From contig NC_057861.1 of NCBI RefSeq assembly GCF_019393635.1, forward strand, positions 77,197,327 through 77,261,326: DNA of 64,000 nt, given 5' to 3'. Source of the DNA: Dromiciops gliroides. Its lineage: Eukaryota; Chordata; Mammalia; Microbiotheria; Microbiotheriidae. The notes below the pieces were generated by a model, which had not been told where the DNA came from, made no database searches, and saw only the letters and a list, made by a program, of their open reading frames with translations. Below, piece after piece: positions 1-9,655 of the stretch; positions within the stretch are counted from its first letter, which is position 1, and each line of letters starts with the position of its first letter. A program made the position numbers and the translations under genes.

Positions 1-402
1 GATTGGTCTGATCAGCAGAGAATGTTTTCCTTTTTACTCCTTCATTTGGATTATTGATTTGGGTCCGTTAGATTCTTGGTATTAAGGGGATTTTCCCTAC
101 CCAAGCCAAAGAGTTGCTATTTTTGAGACATTGTCTACTTGAGAGCACCACTTAGGCATCTTATAGCAGGAGAGGCCTTTGGGGGCTTGCTTTGGCCTTT
201 AACCTCTTAACATTTTTACCGGTGACCTGTCTGATGAGATGGGAGAGAGTATAGCCTTTGACTGACTTTTAATAACTAATTCTTCCTGCCCCCAAAACAC
301 CCTGTGTTGGAAGGGACCTCAAAAAGGTTATCTGAGCCAGCCTTCTGGAAGTGAACATGTGGTATTATCTCCTGTTTTAAAGATAAAACAATTGAGAAGA
401 GA
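1..402. other. No gene seen; MIR-like tail
   Basis: I see no coding sequence or RNA gene here. The last 100 bases, with the pattern 'gaagggacctcaaaaagg ... ttaaagataaaacaattgag', resemble the degraded end of a MIR/Ther-1 element into which the SINE at 403 inserted. Confidence 0.4.
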
Positions 403-570
403 GGGGCAGCTAGGTGGCTCAGTGGATAGAGCACCGGCCCTGGAGTCAGGAGGACCTGAGTTCAAATCCGGCCTCACACACTTAACACTTGCTAGCTGTG
501 TGACCCTGGGCAAGTCACTTAACCCCAATTGCCTCACTAAAAAAACAAAACAAAACCAAAAAACCAAAAC
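403..570 (+). repeat. Marsupial CORE-SINE (WSINE1-like)
   Basis: The copy is full length, with a tRNA-like head (box B 'gttcaaatcc'), a core ending 'cccaattgcctcact' and an A-rich tail. It is flanked by the target duplication 'caattgagaagagaa', seen just before 403 and just after 571. Low divergence from the other copies suggests a fairly young insertion. Confidence 0.9.
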
Positions 571-584
571 ACAATTGAGAAGAG

Positions 585-1430
585 AAGCTTCCTTCCTGAA
601 GAAGTCCAGGGAGTGCATCCTGGGCTGGAACTGTTCCCTACAACCCCTTCCCACCCAACTTACCTCCTCTTCTTTGGGCTTCAGTAGGAAGATATCTTTG
701 TTATGACTTCATCAAAAATTGGGTGCTTTATGTGAGTCACATCTCAGGTGCTGTGGGGGGTAGGGATACAAAAGAACAAACAGTCTCCTGCTCTTAAAGA
801 ATTTACAGCTTAGCCAGGGATGCAAAACCTAGAGATCTGAAACACATAGTCAGCAATCTCAGGCAGCAGAAATGCTGTGACAAGTTCATGATAAAAACAG
901 CAGACATTTATATGGTGCTTTAAGGTTTACAAAGTGCTTGGCCCTCAGCTTTTTTCTCTTTAGCTAGAAGAGCTGCTTTTGAGAGAGTTCAGCTTTTCAT
1001 AGTTCATCCTCAGTGTTCTTGCTCCCATCCCCCTGTATTGTGTACAGTTGTCATGGTTTGGGGAGGGCTAATAGATGACAACTTGCCATGTTCTCACCAC
1101 AGACCTACCCCCGCTTTTACAGATAAGAAAACCAAGGTCCAAAAAGGTTTAGTGGTCGTCAAAGTTACACAGCTATTAAGTGGAAGACTGCAGCTTCAAA
1201 CACACTTCGGATGATATCCATTGGATCATAGACATTGGCCTGGAAGAGGCCTCTGGGGCCATCTAATCCAGCTCACTGTCTTCTAACTCCTACACCCAGG
1301 ATTCTTTCCATTACACCATATTCTGCATAGCTGTGCAAAGACACCTATGATACAGGACAGACTGGGAGTACCAAAAGAGAGGCACAAATTAAATGCCATG
1401 ATAGTTCAGAAAAGGGGAGGGATCACTTTC
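585..1430. other. No gene; old MIR/Ther-like fragments
   Basis: I see no exon-like sequence. Degraded MIR/Ther-1 pieces are visible near 890-960 ('tttacaaagtgcttgg') and 1090-1200 ('tttacagataagaaaacc', 'gttacacagctattaagtgg'). Confidence 0.45.
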
Positions 1431-1584
1431 TTTTTTTTTTTTTTTTTTAGTGAGGCAATTGGGGTTAAGTGACTTGCCCAGGGTCACACAGCTAGTAAGT
1501 GTTAAGTGTCTGAGGCTGGATTTGAACTCAGGTACTCCTGAATCCAAGGCCGGTGCTCTATCCACTGCGACACCTAGCTGCCCC
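1431..1584 (-). repeat. Marsupial CORE-SINE
   Basis: A full-length reverse-orientation copy with a poly-T run, 'gtgaggcaattgggg', and a 'cacctagctgcccc' end. The imperfect target duplication is 'gatcactttct' / 'gattactttct'. Confidence 0.9.
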
Positions 1585-2204
1585 GAGATTACTTTCTACT
1601 GGAGAGATCAGATAAAGATTTGTGTCCTCACTGAAGTAAGAAGCTAAGGCATCTGCTCCAAGTGTAAGAGTTGGGGGGTTTAGGATAGAGGTTTAAAATT
1701 TGCTTTGGGAAGTAGGATGTAGAGTCACTAAGAGCAGAGTAGGGCTATTGAGCAACAGCAGACTGAAGTAACAAATATTAGTGAGTGCAATCAGCTTGAT
1801 TTTGTGATTATAGTAGAGTAGAGGGAGATGAGGGATGGGACAAGGAATTAGAGGTAATGATTAAGGCAGAGTAGTGTGATTGAAAGTGGGAGAGGTGGAA
1901 AGATGGGAAGATGTAGTTAGAGTGGAATTTCAAAATTCCAGGTGTTAGATGTAGTTTAATTCCATGAGGTATTCCAGTGAGTTCCAAATTGTGACTCTGC
2001 CTAATTATGCAGCTGAAGTGGGATGAAGGAGGATAATGGTGGTATTATAAAAGTTAAAGAATGGTGTGGTCAAGGTGTTAGAGGGATTGTCGAAATAAAT
2101 ATTAAAATCTCTGAGCATTATGGCAAAACGGTAAGTAAGAAAAAGACTGCAAACCAGGTTGTTTTTGTTGTTTGTCCTTCATTTTCAAAGAAGACTAAAC
2201 CAAC
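1585..2204. other. No gene recognised
   Basis: This is AT- and purine-rich non-coding sequence. Near 2163 there is a copy of a motif of the type 'gttgtttgtccttcatt', which recurs at 15015-15047; I cannot classify that repeat. Confidence 0.3.
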
Positions 2205-3547
2205 ATAAATCATCAGCATTTCTACATATGACCAACAAAGCTGAACAGCAAGAGATAGAGAAATTTCATTTAAAATAACTGTAAACAATATAAAATATTT
2301 GGCAGTCTACCTTCCAAGACAAGCCCAGGAACATATGAATACAATTACAAAACACTTTTCACACAAATAAAATCAGATCTAAACAATTGGAAAAATAGCA
2401 ATTGCTCATGGGTGGGCTGAGCTAATATAATTAAAATGACAATTCTACCTAAATTAATTTACTTATTCAGTGTCATACCACTCAAACTACCAAAAAAATA
2501 TTTTATAGAGGTAGAAAAAATTATAACAAAATCCATCTGGAAGAACAAAAGGTCAGGAATATCAAAGGAATTAATAAAAAAAAAAAAAACGCAGAGGAAG
2601 GTGGCCTACCCATACCAGATCTAAAACTGTATTTTGAAGTGGCAGTCATTAAAACTATTTGGTACTGGATAAGAAATAGAGTGGTGGATCAGTAGAATAG
2701 ATTAGGCACCTAAGACACAGTAGTAAATGACTAGTAATCTACTGTTTGATAAACCCAAAGACTCTAGTTTCTGAGATAAGACCTGACTGTTTCATAAAAA
2801 CTGCTGGGAAAACTGGAAAATAGTATGGTAAAAACTAGGCATAGACCAATATCTTACACCGCAAGGTCAAAATGGGTACATGATTTAGACATAAAGGGCG
2901 ATATCGTAGGCAAATTAGGAGAGGAGGGAATAGTTTACCTCTCAGATCTATGGAGAGGAGAAGAATTTATGACCAAATAAGAGATAGAGAACATTTTGAA
3001 ATTCAAAATGGATCGTTTTGATTACATTAAATTAAATAAATTAAAAACCAATATTAGAAGGAAAACAGAAAGCTGGGAAACAATTGTTACAGCCATTGTT
3101 TCTGATAAAGGCCTCGTTTTTCAAATATATAGAGAACCGAATCAAATTTATAAGAATACAAGTCATTCCCCAATTGAAAAATGGTCAAAGGATATGAACA
3201 GGCAGTTTTCAGTTGAAGAAATTAAAGCTAGTTGTAGTCTTATGGAAAAATGTTCTAAATCACTGTTGATTAGAGAAATATTCTGAGGTACCACCTTACA
3301 CCTATCAGATTGGCTAATATGACAAAAAAGGAAAATGATAACTGTTGGAGAAAATGTGGGAAAATTGGAACACTAATGCGTTGTTGGTGGAATTGTGAAC
3401 TGATCCAGCCATTCTGGAGAGCAATTTGATACTATGCCCAAAGGGCTATAAAACTGTGTATAACTCTTTGATCTAGCAACACCATTACTAGTTCTGTATC
3501 CAAAGAGATCATAGTAAAGGGAAAAGGACCTACATGTACAAAAATAA
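2205..3547 (+). repeat. L1 fragment (ORF2 RT end to C-terminus)
   Basis: Translation resembles L1 ORF2 from the end of the reverse transcriptase to the C-terminal domain: '[15 protein letters not shown]', '[17 protein letters not shown]', then '[17 protein letters not shown]' and 'MEKCSKSLLIRE'. The copy is truncated at both ends, carries several frameshifts and stops, and joins other sequence abruptly at about 3547 without an L1 3' UTR or poly-A tail. It is an old non-mobile copy. Confidence 0.85.
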
Positions 3548-3589
3548 TCCTTCCTCTTTAGGAAATCTCATTCTGATAAGGGAAAACAA

Positions 3590-3800
3590 CTTGCAGTAAT
3601 TTTTCTTGCAAGTCAGATGAAAAGATCCTGTGGTCCTTATGGCAGTAATTCTGTGATAAAGGATTCTGTATGTATTTCCATTGGTAAAACCATACTCATT
3701 TCTTAGGTTGAACCATTTGATAGTTCCAAGGACTTGAATGGCTTCCTTTTTCCAGCTTCTAGGTCCCATATTCACAAAGATTGATTTCCTGGATGATGGC
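3590..3800 (-). pseudogene. Y-box protein cold-shock-domain pseudogene fragment
   Basis: A minus-strand frame (about 3655-3775) reads KEAIQVLGTIKWFNLRNE followed by YGFTN, which matches the start of the cold-shock domain of Y-box proteins (YBX1/YBX3), including the RNP1-type KWFN-RN-YGF core that contacts RNA. Similarity fades after the 'TAI' segment, as expected for a decayed intronless copy. No complete reading frame is present. Which paralogue gave rise to it cannot be told from this short match. Confidence 0.5.
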
Positions 3801-3975
3801 TACAGATGCTGGGCTGCAACCAGGCCTGGGGGTAGTGGTGTGTTGTTATTTGAAGGGAAGGGCCTGTAGGTCTTGCAGCAAAGTAGACAACTTTTTCAAG
3901 AAGTTTGGTGGAGAAGAGAAACGAGATAAAAAACCATAGTTTGAGGGCATGGTGGGGGTCTAGTGCTGATTTTTT

Positions 3976-4140
3976 TCCTTCATTCTTTTTTTTTTTTTTT
4001 TTTAGTGAGGCAGTTGGGGTTAAGTGACTTGCCTAGAGTCACACAGCTAGTAAGTGTTAAGTGTCTGAGGCCAGATTTGAACTCAGGTACTCCTGACTCC
4101 AGGACTGGTACTCTATCCACTGCGCCACATAACTGCCCCT
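3976..4140 (-). repeat. Marsupial CORE-SINE, first of a tandem pair
   Basis: A full-length reverse-orientation copy. The flanks tagtgctgatttttt (3961) and (4141) are its target duplication. The second flank is also the left flank of the next SINE. Confidence 0.9.
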
Positions 4141-4155
4141 TAGTGCTGATTTTTT

Positions 4156-4324
4156 GTGTTGTTTGTTTGTGTGTGTGTGTGTGTGTTTGGCGAGGCAATT
4201 GGGGTTAAGTGACTTGCCCAGGGTCACACAGTTAGTAAGTGTCAAGTGTCTGAGGCCGGATTTGAACTCAGGTCCTCCTGACTCCAGGACCGGTACTCTA
4301 TCCACTGCGTCACCTAGCTGCCCC
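4156..4324 (-). repeat. Marsupial CORE-SINE, second of a tandem pair
   Basis: Same orientation as the copy at 3976. Its tail has become a short (GT)n run at 4168-4187. The target sequence agtgctgatttttt is repeated again at 4325-4338. Confidence 0.9.
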
Positions 4325-4439
4325 AGTGCTGATTTTTTAAAAGAAAAGTTGGACATGTTTGAAGGTAGTTGAGAAGATTTGAGAGGGAGGATGATAAAGG
4401 ATGCAGGCTGCTGAAGAAGACTAAGTAGAAGGGCAAGGG

Positions 4440-4696
4440 AAGGGAACAGGTATTTATGAAGCACCTACTATGTTCCTGGCACTGTGCTCAGTCCTTTACA
4501 AATATCATCTCATTTGACCCTCACAACAATCCTGTCAGGCAGGTGCTGTTTTTATCCCCATTTTACAATTTGAGAATACTGAGGCAGACAGGTTAAGTGA
4601 CTTGCCCTTGAGGCTGGATTTGAAATCAGGTCTTCTAGACTAATCCTAGCTAGCACTTTTATCCACTGGCCCACTGCACTACCTAGCTGCCTCCAA
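4440..4696 (-). repeat. MIR/Ther-1 type CORE-SINE
   Basis: Nearly full-length old CORE-SINE: 'cctactatgttcctggcactgtgct', 'atctcatttgaccctcacaac', 'ccattttacaatttgagaa', 'ggttaagtgacttgccc' in the usual antisense order (each quoted in part). Confidence 0.8.
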
Positions 4697-5205
4697 TAGG
4701 AGATACATCCCTTCCAGAAGGAAGTCAAGACAGATATAGATACACAGTAGCAGCCACTTGAGGCTTAGAGCAGTTTCAAGGAGTACCATCCTTGGCAGAA
4801 GAAGAGTCAGCTAAAGAAAAGGGCCATTGCTTGGTCCTGAGACTTCGGTAAAGGAAGGAGTGGGAGATGACAGAGGGAGCTCACATTGCGTCCATTGGCC
4901 TCAGTCTTCTCAGTAAAATAAAAGGCAAGGTCCTCAGCAGGGGTTGTGGGAGAAGGGAGGGAAGAAAAGACAGTAACTTCTATGGGGATTAATTAGGAAG
5001 GAATGAAAGGACTGCCTGGCTAGCTGCAAGGTGGGGCCTGGTGGAGTTTGGATAACATGTATCTGTTTAACAGTTCAGGAGGAGGAGCAGAGTGGGGCAG
5101 TAGTGGGTCTAGGGCTGAGGTTTGACAAGTAAGGAGTGGTAATGGGATCAGAAGGACGATGCATTTGAAAGAAGAGGACAGCGTGGAGTTGAAATGACTA
5201 ACTGA
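4697..5205. other. No gene recognised
   Basis: I see no exon or RNA gene. The sequence is unique-looking, G+A-rich non-coding DNA. Confidence 0.3.
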
Positions 5206-5365
5206 GGGGCAGGTTGGTGGTGCAGTGGATAAAACACCAGCCCTGGATTCAGGAGGACCTGAGTTCAAATCCAGCCTCAGACACTTGATACTTACTAGCT
5301 GTGTCACCCTGGGCAAGTCACTTAACCCTCATTGCCCTGCCAAAAAAAAAAGGAAAAGAGAAGAG
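5206..5365 (+). repeat. Marsupial CORE-SINE abutting RPS19 retrocopy
   Basis: Full-length forward copy with a mixed A/G tail. The left flank gaaatgactaactgag (5190-5205) is repeated in shortened form at 5366-5377 and again at 6017-6032, so this SINE and the RPS19 copy share a target. Confidence 0.88.
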
Positions 5366-5377
5366 AAATGGCTGAGT

Positions 5378-6016
5378 CCTCGGCTGGCTGTGCGGAGCCC
5401 ACACGATACCCAAAATCACAGTGAAGGACGTGCACCAGCAGGAGTTCATTCGGACCCAGCTGCCTTTCTGAAAAAGTCAGGGGAGCTGAAAGTCCCCAAA
5501 TGGGTGGACAAGGTCAAACTGGCTCAACATAAGGAACTGGCACCCTATGATGAGAACTGGTTCTATACTTGGCTGCCTCCACTGCTCCCCACTTGTACCA
5601 CCGAGGCAGTGTGAGGGTGGGCGCCAGCACAATGGAGTCATGCTCAGTCACTTCAGCAGAGGCTCCAAGAGTGTGGCCTGAAGGGCCCTACAGGCCCTGG
5701 AAGGCCTCAAGATAGTGGAGAAGGGCCAGGATGGGGGCCAGAAGCTGAGATCTAGACAGAATTGCCAGACAGGTGGTCTCTGACAACAAGAAGAATTAGG
5801 ACAGACCACACGGATTCATTGTTTGTGGTTTTTTTGTTTGTTTGGTTTTGGGGGGCAATGAGGGTTAAGTGACTTGCCCAAGGTCACACAGCTAGTAAGT
5901 GTCAAGTGTCTGAGGCCGGATTTGAACTCAGGTCCTCCTGAATCCAGGGCCAGTGCTTTATCCACTGCGCCACCTACCTACCCTAATTGCCTTATTCATT
6001 AAAAAAGAAAAAAAAG
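5378..6016 (+). pseudogene. RPS19P: RPS19 processed pseudogene
   Basis: This is an intronless copy of the small-subunit ribosomal protein eS19 mRNA. Readable pieces include [33 protein letters not shown] and [14 protein letters not shown], which match RPS19 closely. A 5'UTR-like lead-in precedes an ATA in place of the start ATG. The frame is lost after about codon 20 and again after the YT segment. The 3' UTR end 'aattgccttattcatt' and an A-rich tail (6000-6016) are present, interrupted by a reverse SINE at 5828-5983. It is a dead L1-mediated retrocopy. Confidence 0.9.
5828..5983 (-). repeat. Marsupial CORE-SINE inside RPS19 3' UTR
   Basis: A reverse-orientation copy inserted into the RPS19 retrocopy's 3' UTR, so it is younger than that retrocopy. 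Confidence 0.88.
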
Positions 6017-6921
6017 AAATGGCTAACTGAGAAAAGTGAAGTCCAAAGTTAATGACCTGTGATGGTATTGAAGGGTAGAGGGATTAAAAGTCTCCATGAG
6101 GGGAAAGAGTAAGTTTATGAGGGGGGAATATAGGGGATTCGTCAGATGTCAGGAAGTTGTTGTAGGGTAGGGAAGCGGGATACTTGTGGGGATTGGTGAA
6201 GTCTTGTGTGTGGCTGAGATGGAGTGACAAGGGATTTGCAAGGTGATTTTAGAGATGAGGAACCTTGGCTTCTTGCTTATAGTGATTCAGCTAGTGAGCA
6301 TCTAAAATGGAACCCAGACTCAGCTCTCCTGCCTCCAGTTCCAATGCCCTGTCTGTTCTGCCATGACACTCCTCAACCCCGATGTGCCCATGAGCAGAAC
6401 CCCAGCCTCCAGACCTTCTTTCCCCCATTTCAACCCAAGCTGCTCTGATGATCTGAGCTTTGTTGTTAGCATAGAGTGGGGAGTCTAGGTCTGGGCTCTG
6501 GGGATACCCATATTTAGGGCTTGGGAAATGGAGTTAGTAAAGAAAACAGGAGTGGCCAGAGAAGTGGGAAGAAAACAAGGAGAGGAGGGGAGAATTTTAA
6601 GGAGGAGGTGGTCTGTGCTGTGAAATGCTGCCCAGAGGGGAGAGTAAATGAACAGTAAAATTTTTCTCCAGCATTGAGGACCCTAGGAGATACAATGTGG
6701 AAACACAAAAGAAACTTGTTTAAATAAATGACCCAAAGGTGGGGCCAGGGGGGTCTTCAGATAAGAAGAGAGCCACATTTCTATTAATCCTGTCAAACTG
6801 CTCATCTCTGAATGGCTCTTTTGCTTTGTAGGTCATTGATGTCATGCCCTCTACCTGTCATTGTAGAGGAGTCAGATGTCATCTGAAATGGGGAGGTGTC
6901 TGGTAGGGTAGAAAGAGCACT

Positions 6922-7080
6922 GGGGCAGCTAAGTGGCACAGTGGATAAAGCACTGACCCTGGATTCAGGAGAACCTGAGTTCAAATCCGGCCTCAAACAC
7001 TTGACACTTACTAGCTGTGTGATGCTGGGCAAGTCACTTAACCTTCATTGCCCCACAAAAAAAAAAAAAAGAAGAAGAAA
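6922..7080 (+). repeat. Marsupial CORE-SINE
   Basis: Full-length forward copy with target duplication agaaagagcactg (6910 and 7082). It interrupts an older MIR that continues at 7087. Confidence 0.9.
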
Positions 7081-7086
7081 AGAAAG

Positions 7087-7300
7087 AGCACTGACCTTGG
7101 AGTTTGGAGACAGAACTTTGAACCCTGTTTTGCTGCTTATTAACCTTGGACAAGTCATTTTACTCTTCTGCACCTGTTTCCTCATTTATAAGATAATTTA
7201 AATGGTCCTACCTATGTCAAAAGGTTTTTGCAAGATCAAATACGATAATGTAGGCAAAGTGCTTTATAAACTTTAAATCATAGTATAAATAGCAACTTCA
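7087..7300 (+). repeat. MIR element
   Basis: Forward MIR remnant with 'ggacaagtcattttactctt', 'ctgtttcctcatttataaga' and a 'gtgctttataaact' end. Confidence 0.7.
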
Positions 7301-7583
7301 AAAAGTATTTCCTGCTCTTTTTGCTGCCATCCACCCTGGGTGCCCACTCCCCCCACCATCTCTGCTATCCTGGGCAGACCCTCAAGCTCTCCTCTCCCTG
7401 GACCACTCTGGGTGCTCCCTCCCCCAACACAACCCTGTTGGGTGCCTGAACTAGCTCAGTTGAAGAACTAGTTAGATATGTGGTGTTAGCATTCATAGGT
7501 AAACCAAACTGCTTTTCTGTGGAAAAGTAAGGTGGCTGTTACCCCCAAGGTAGGTCTTGGACTAACTGGACTAACTGTGGTGT

Positions 7584-7584
<1 letters not shown>

Positions 7585-7644
<60 letters not shown>
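7585..7644. repeat. (CA)n microsatellite
   Basis: About 29 uninterrupted CA units. The purity suggests a highly polymorphic locus. Confidence 0.97.
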
Positions 7645-7645
<1 letters not shown>

Positions 7646-7771
7646 CTTTCTGCTACCTCCTGTTTGTTTCCCATAGCATCCAGCAGGTTGTACCTGCTTA
7701 GGACTGGCTTGGGTTCCCCTCTTCCAACAGATCCCTAATTTATTTCAGCTGTTCATTATGAGGAAGGGGAC

Positions 7772-7922
7772 GGGCAGCTAGGTGGCACAGTGGAAAAAGC
7801 ACTGGCCCTGGATTCAGGAGTATGTGAGTTCGAATCCGGCCTCCGACATTTCACACTTACTGGCTGTGTGACCCTGGGCAAGTCACTTAACCCACATTGC
7901 CCCACCAAAAAAAAAAAAATTT
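7772..7922 (+). repeat. Marsupial CORE-SINE
   Basis: Full-length forward copy with perfect target duplication aggaaggggac on both sides (7761 and 7923). Confidence 0.92.
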
Positions 7923-8009
7923 AGGAAGGGGACAGTGATTGGTCAGTGTTCCCTCTGGGCCTCTGCCCCCTTCTAGGAATGTATTGCTTTCCTTGCACCT
8001 CTTATGGTA

Positions 8010-8160
8010 ATAAAACAACAGCTCCCATTTCTGTAGGGCTTTTCAGTTGATACTGTACTCTCCTCCCAGCAGCACTGAGGCAAGGAGTAATCAAGATTTT
8101 GGAGAAGTTATGTGACTTACCCGCTTTCACCTAGCTGGTAATTGTGGGAGCCAGAACTAG
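8010..8160 (-). repeat. MIR/Ther-like fragment
   Basis: Degraded antisense MIR: 'gtgacttacccgctttcacctagctgg' type motif (partly quoted) and a preceding 'ccatttctgtagggctttt' segment. Confidence 0.5.
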
Positions 8161-8495
8161 AGCCAAGCTGTTGGAGGGCCTCATGTGTCCTGAAGGCTGT
8201 GCCAAATGTGGAGGGCTCCCGGCACGAGCCTGCCCCATGCTAGACTGTCACCTGAGAACCAGAGGAGGGCCTGGATAGCTCAGGCAGAGCCAGCAGAGAG
8301 CAGACACTGTCTTCTAAGTCGAGAAGGGCTTGTGGCCTTTATTGTGTTCCATGATTATCCAAGGTCTTAAAGCACTGAATCCAGGGCCCTGGGAACTCTC
8401 CCTGGTCTATAATATAAATAGGGGTAATGCCCCAAGGCTGGGAAAGAAATGTTGCATCTCAACCTGAACTTTGCTCCATTTGTGTTTTTTTCTAG

Positions 8496-9623
8496 TTGCA
8501 GCTTTGCCGATTCCATTCAGCGTTACTGCAGAGCCGGCATCCACCCGGGCTGTCTCCATTCATTTTCTTCAGGAAAAACTTGACAGCAGGACCTGCAAGG
8601 TCATTACCTGCAAGGTAATGAGCTTCCCCAGGCCACCAGGATCTTAGAGGATTTCACATCTTACAACGTGTTTGAGATCCAGCCTTGTCCCATAGTCTTG
8701 TCATTAGTTTTTTCTCCTGGCCTCATTATTAACTCTGGTAGGATAGGGACTGGCTTATCCTTTTCTGTCCTCCCCAGTGCTTAGCACAGAACCTTGAACA
8801 TACAATAGAGATGGACTGGCTCAGAAAATCCCTCATTCATGAACACATATTGATTGATTAGGGATGGCTTCTCTTTGAGTTATCCAGTCAGCCTGTAAAT
8901 GAATTCCCTGAAGCCTCATGCTGGATACCTGTAAGGGCTTCTGAAGTATATGACTTCTTGGCCCCTGTCTCTAGGAGCTTGTCTGTTGGAATCATTCAGC
9001 TTGTGAATACGCATGATGCATGATGTGTGTACATGATCAGTCAGGAGACTTGGTCTTTGGCTCAGAGGAACTTTTAACCTACTATAAGTGATTACAAATA
9101 ACAACAGGTTCCATTTATATACAGCACTTGGCAGTTTACCAAACACGTAGCTCATACCACCACTATGGGGCAAATAGTACAAGAATTCCTATTTACATTT
9201 TACATAGGAGCAGACTCACAGAGGTGAGGGCCATCTAACTTGTGCATTTTGGAGCTAGGATTCAAATTCTGCTCTCTTGGGTCATAGCCAGTGCTGTTCT
9301 ACTCTATTCTTGCTACCTCTATAAACATATGGAGTACTTAGAGGAGGGATTACTGGGCCTCCAGCTTCTTTCTGTTGGATGTTTGAAGCACTGTGTCATA
9401 AAGGATTTAGAGGAAAAGAAATCCATGGAGCATGTGACTGCCTGAGAGGAGTGAGGTACAGAGGAAGAATAGTCTGTCGCCTGGACCTTCTCTGATCCAG
9501 AGTGCTATGTGTTGGGCAGCCTAGGGTTAGGGCAATATGTGAAAAGGATAGCATTTATCTAAATACTGTCCTCATCTCTCCAGTCAGTCACTGCCTTTCT
9601 GGCAATAGAACAGGATTCCAGTT

Positions 9624-9655
<32 letters not shown>

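Noticed and set aside
8203-8230. ATGTGGAGG as the ADCK5 start exon
   Set aside because: It resembles the human MWRP start, but no donor GT follows in the right place and the following residues do not match.
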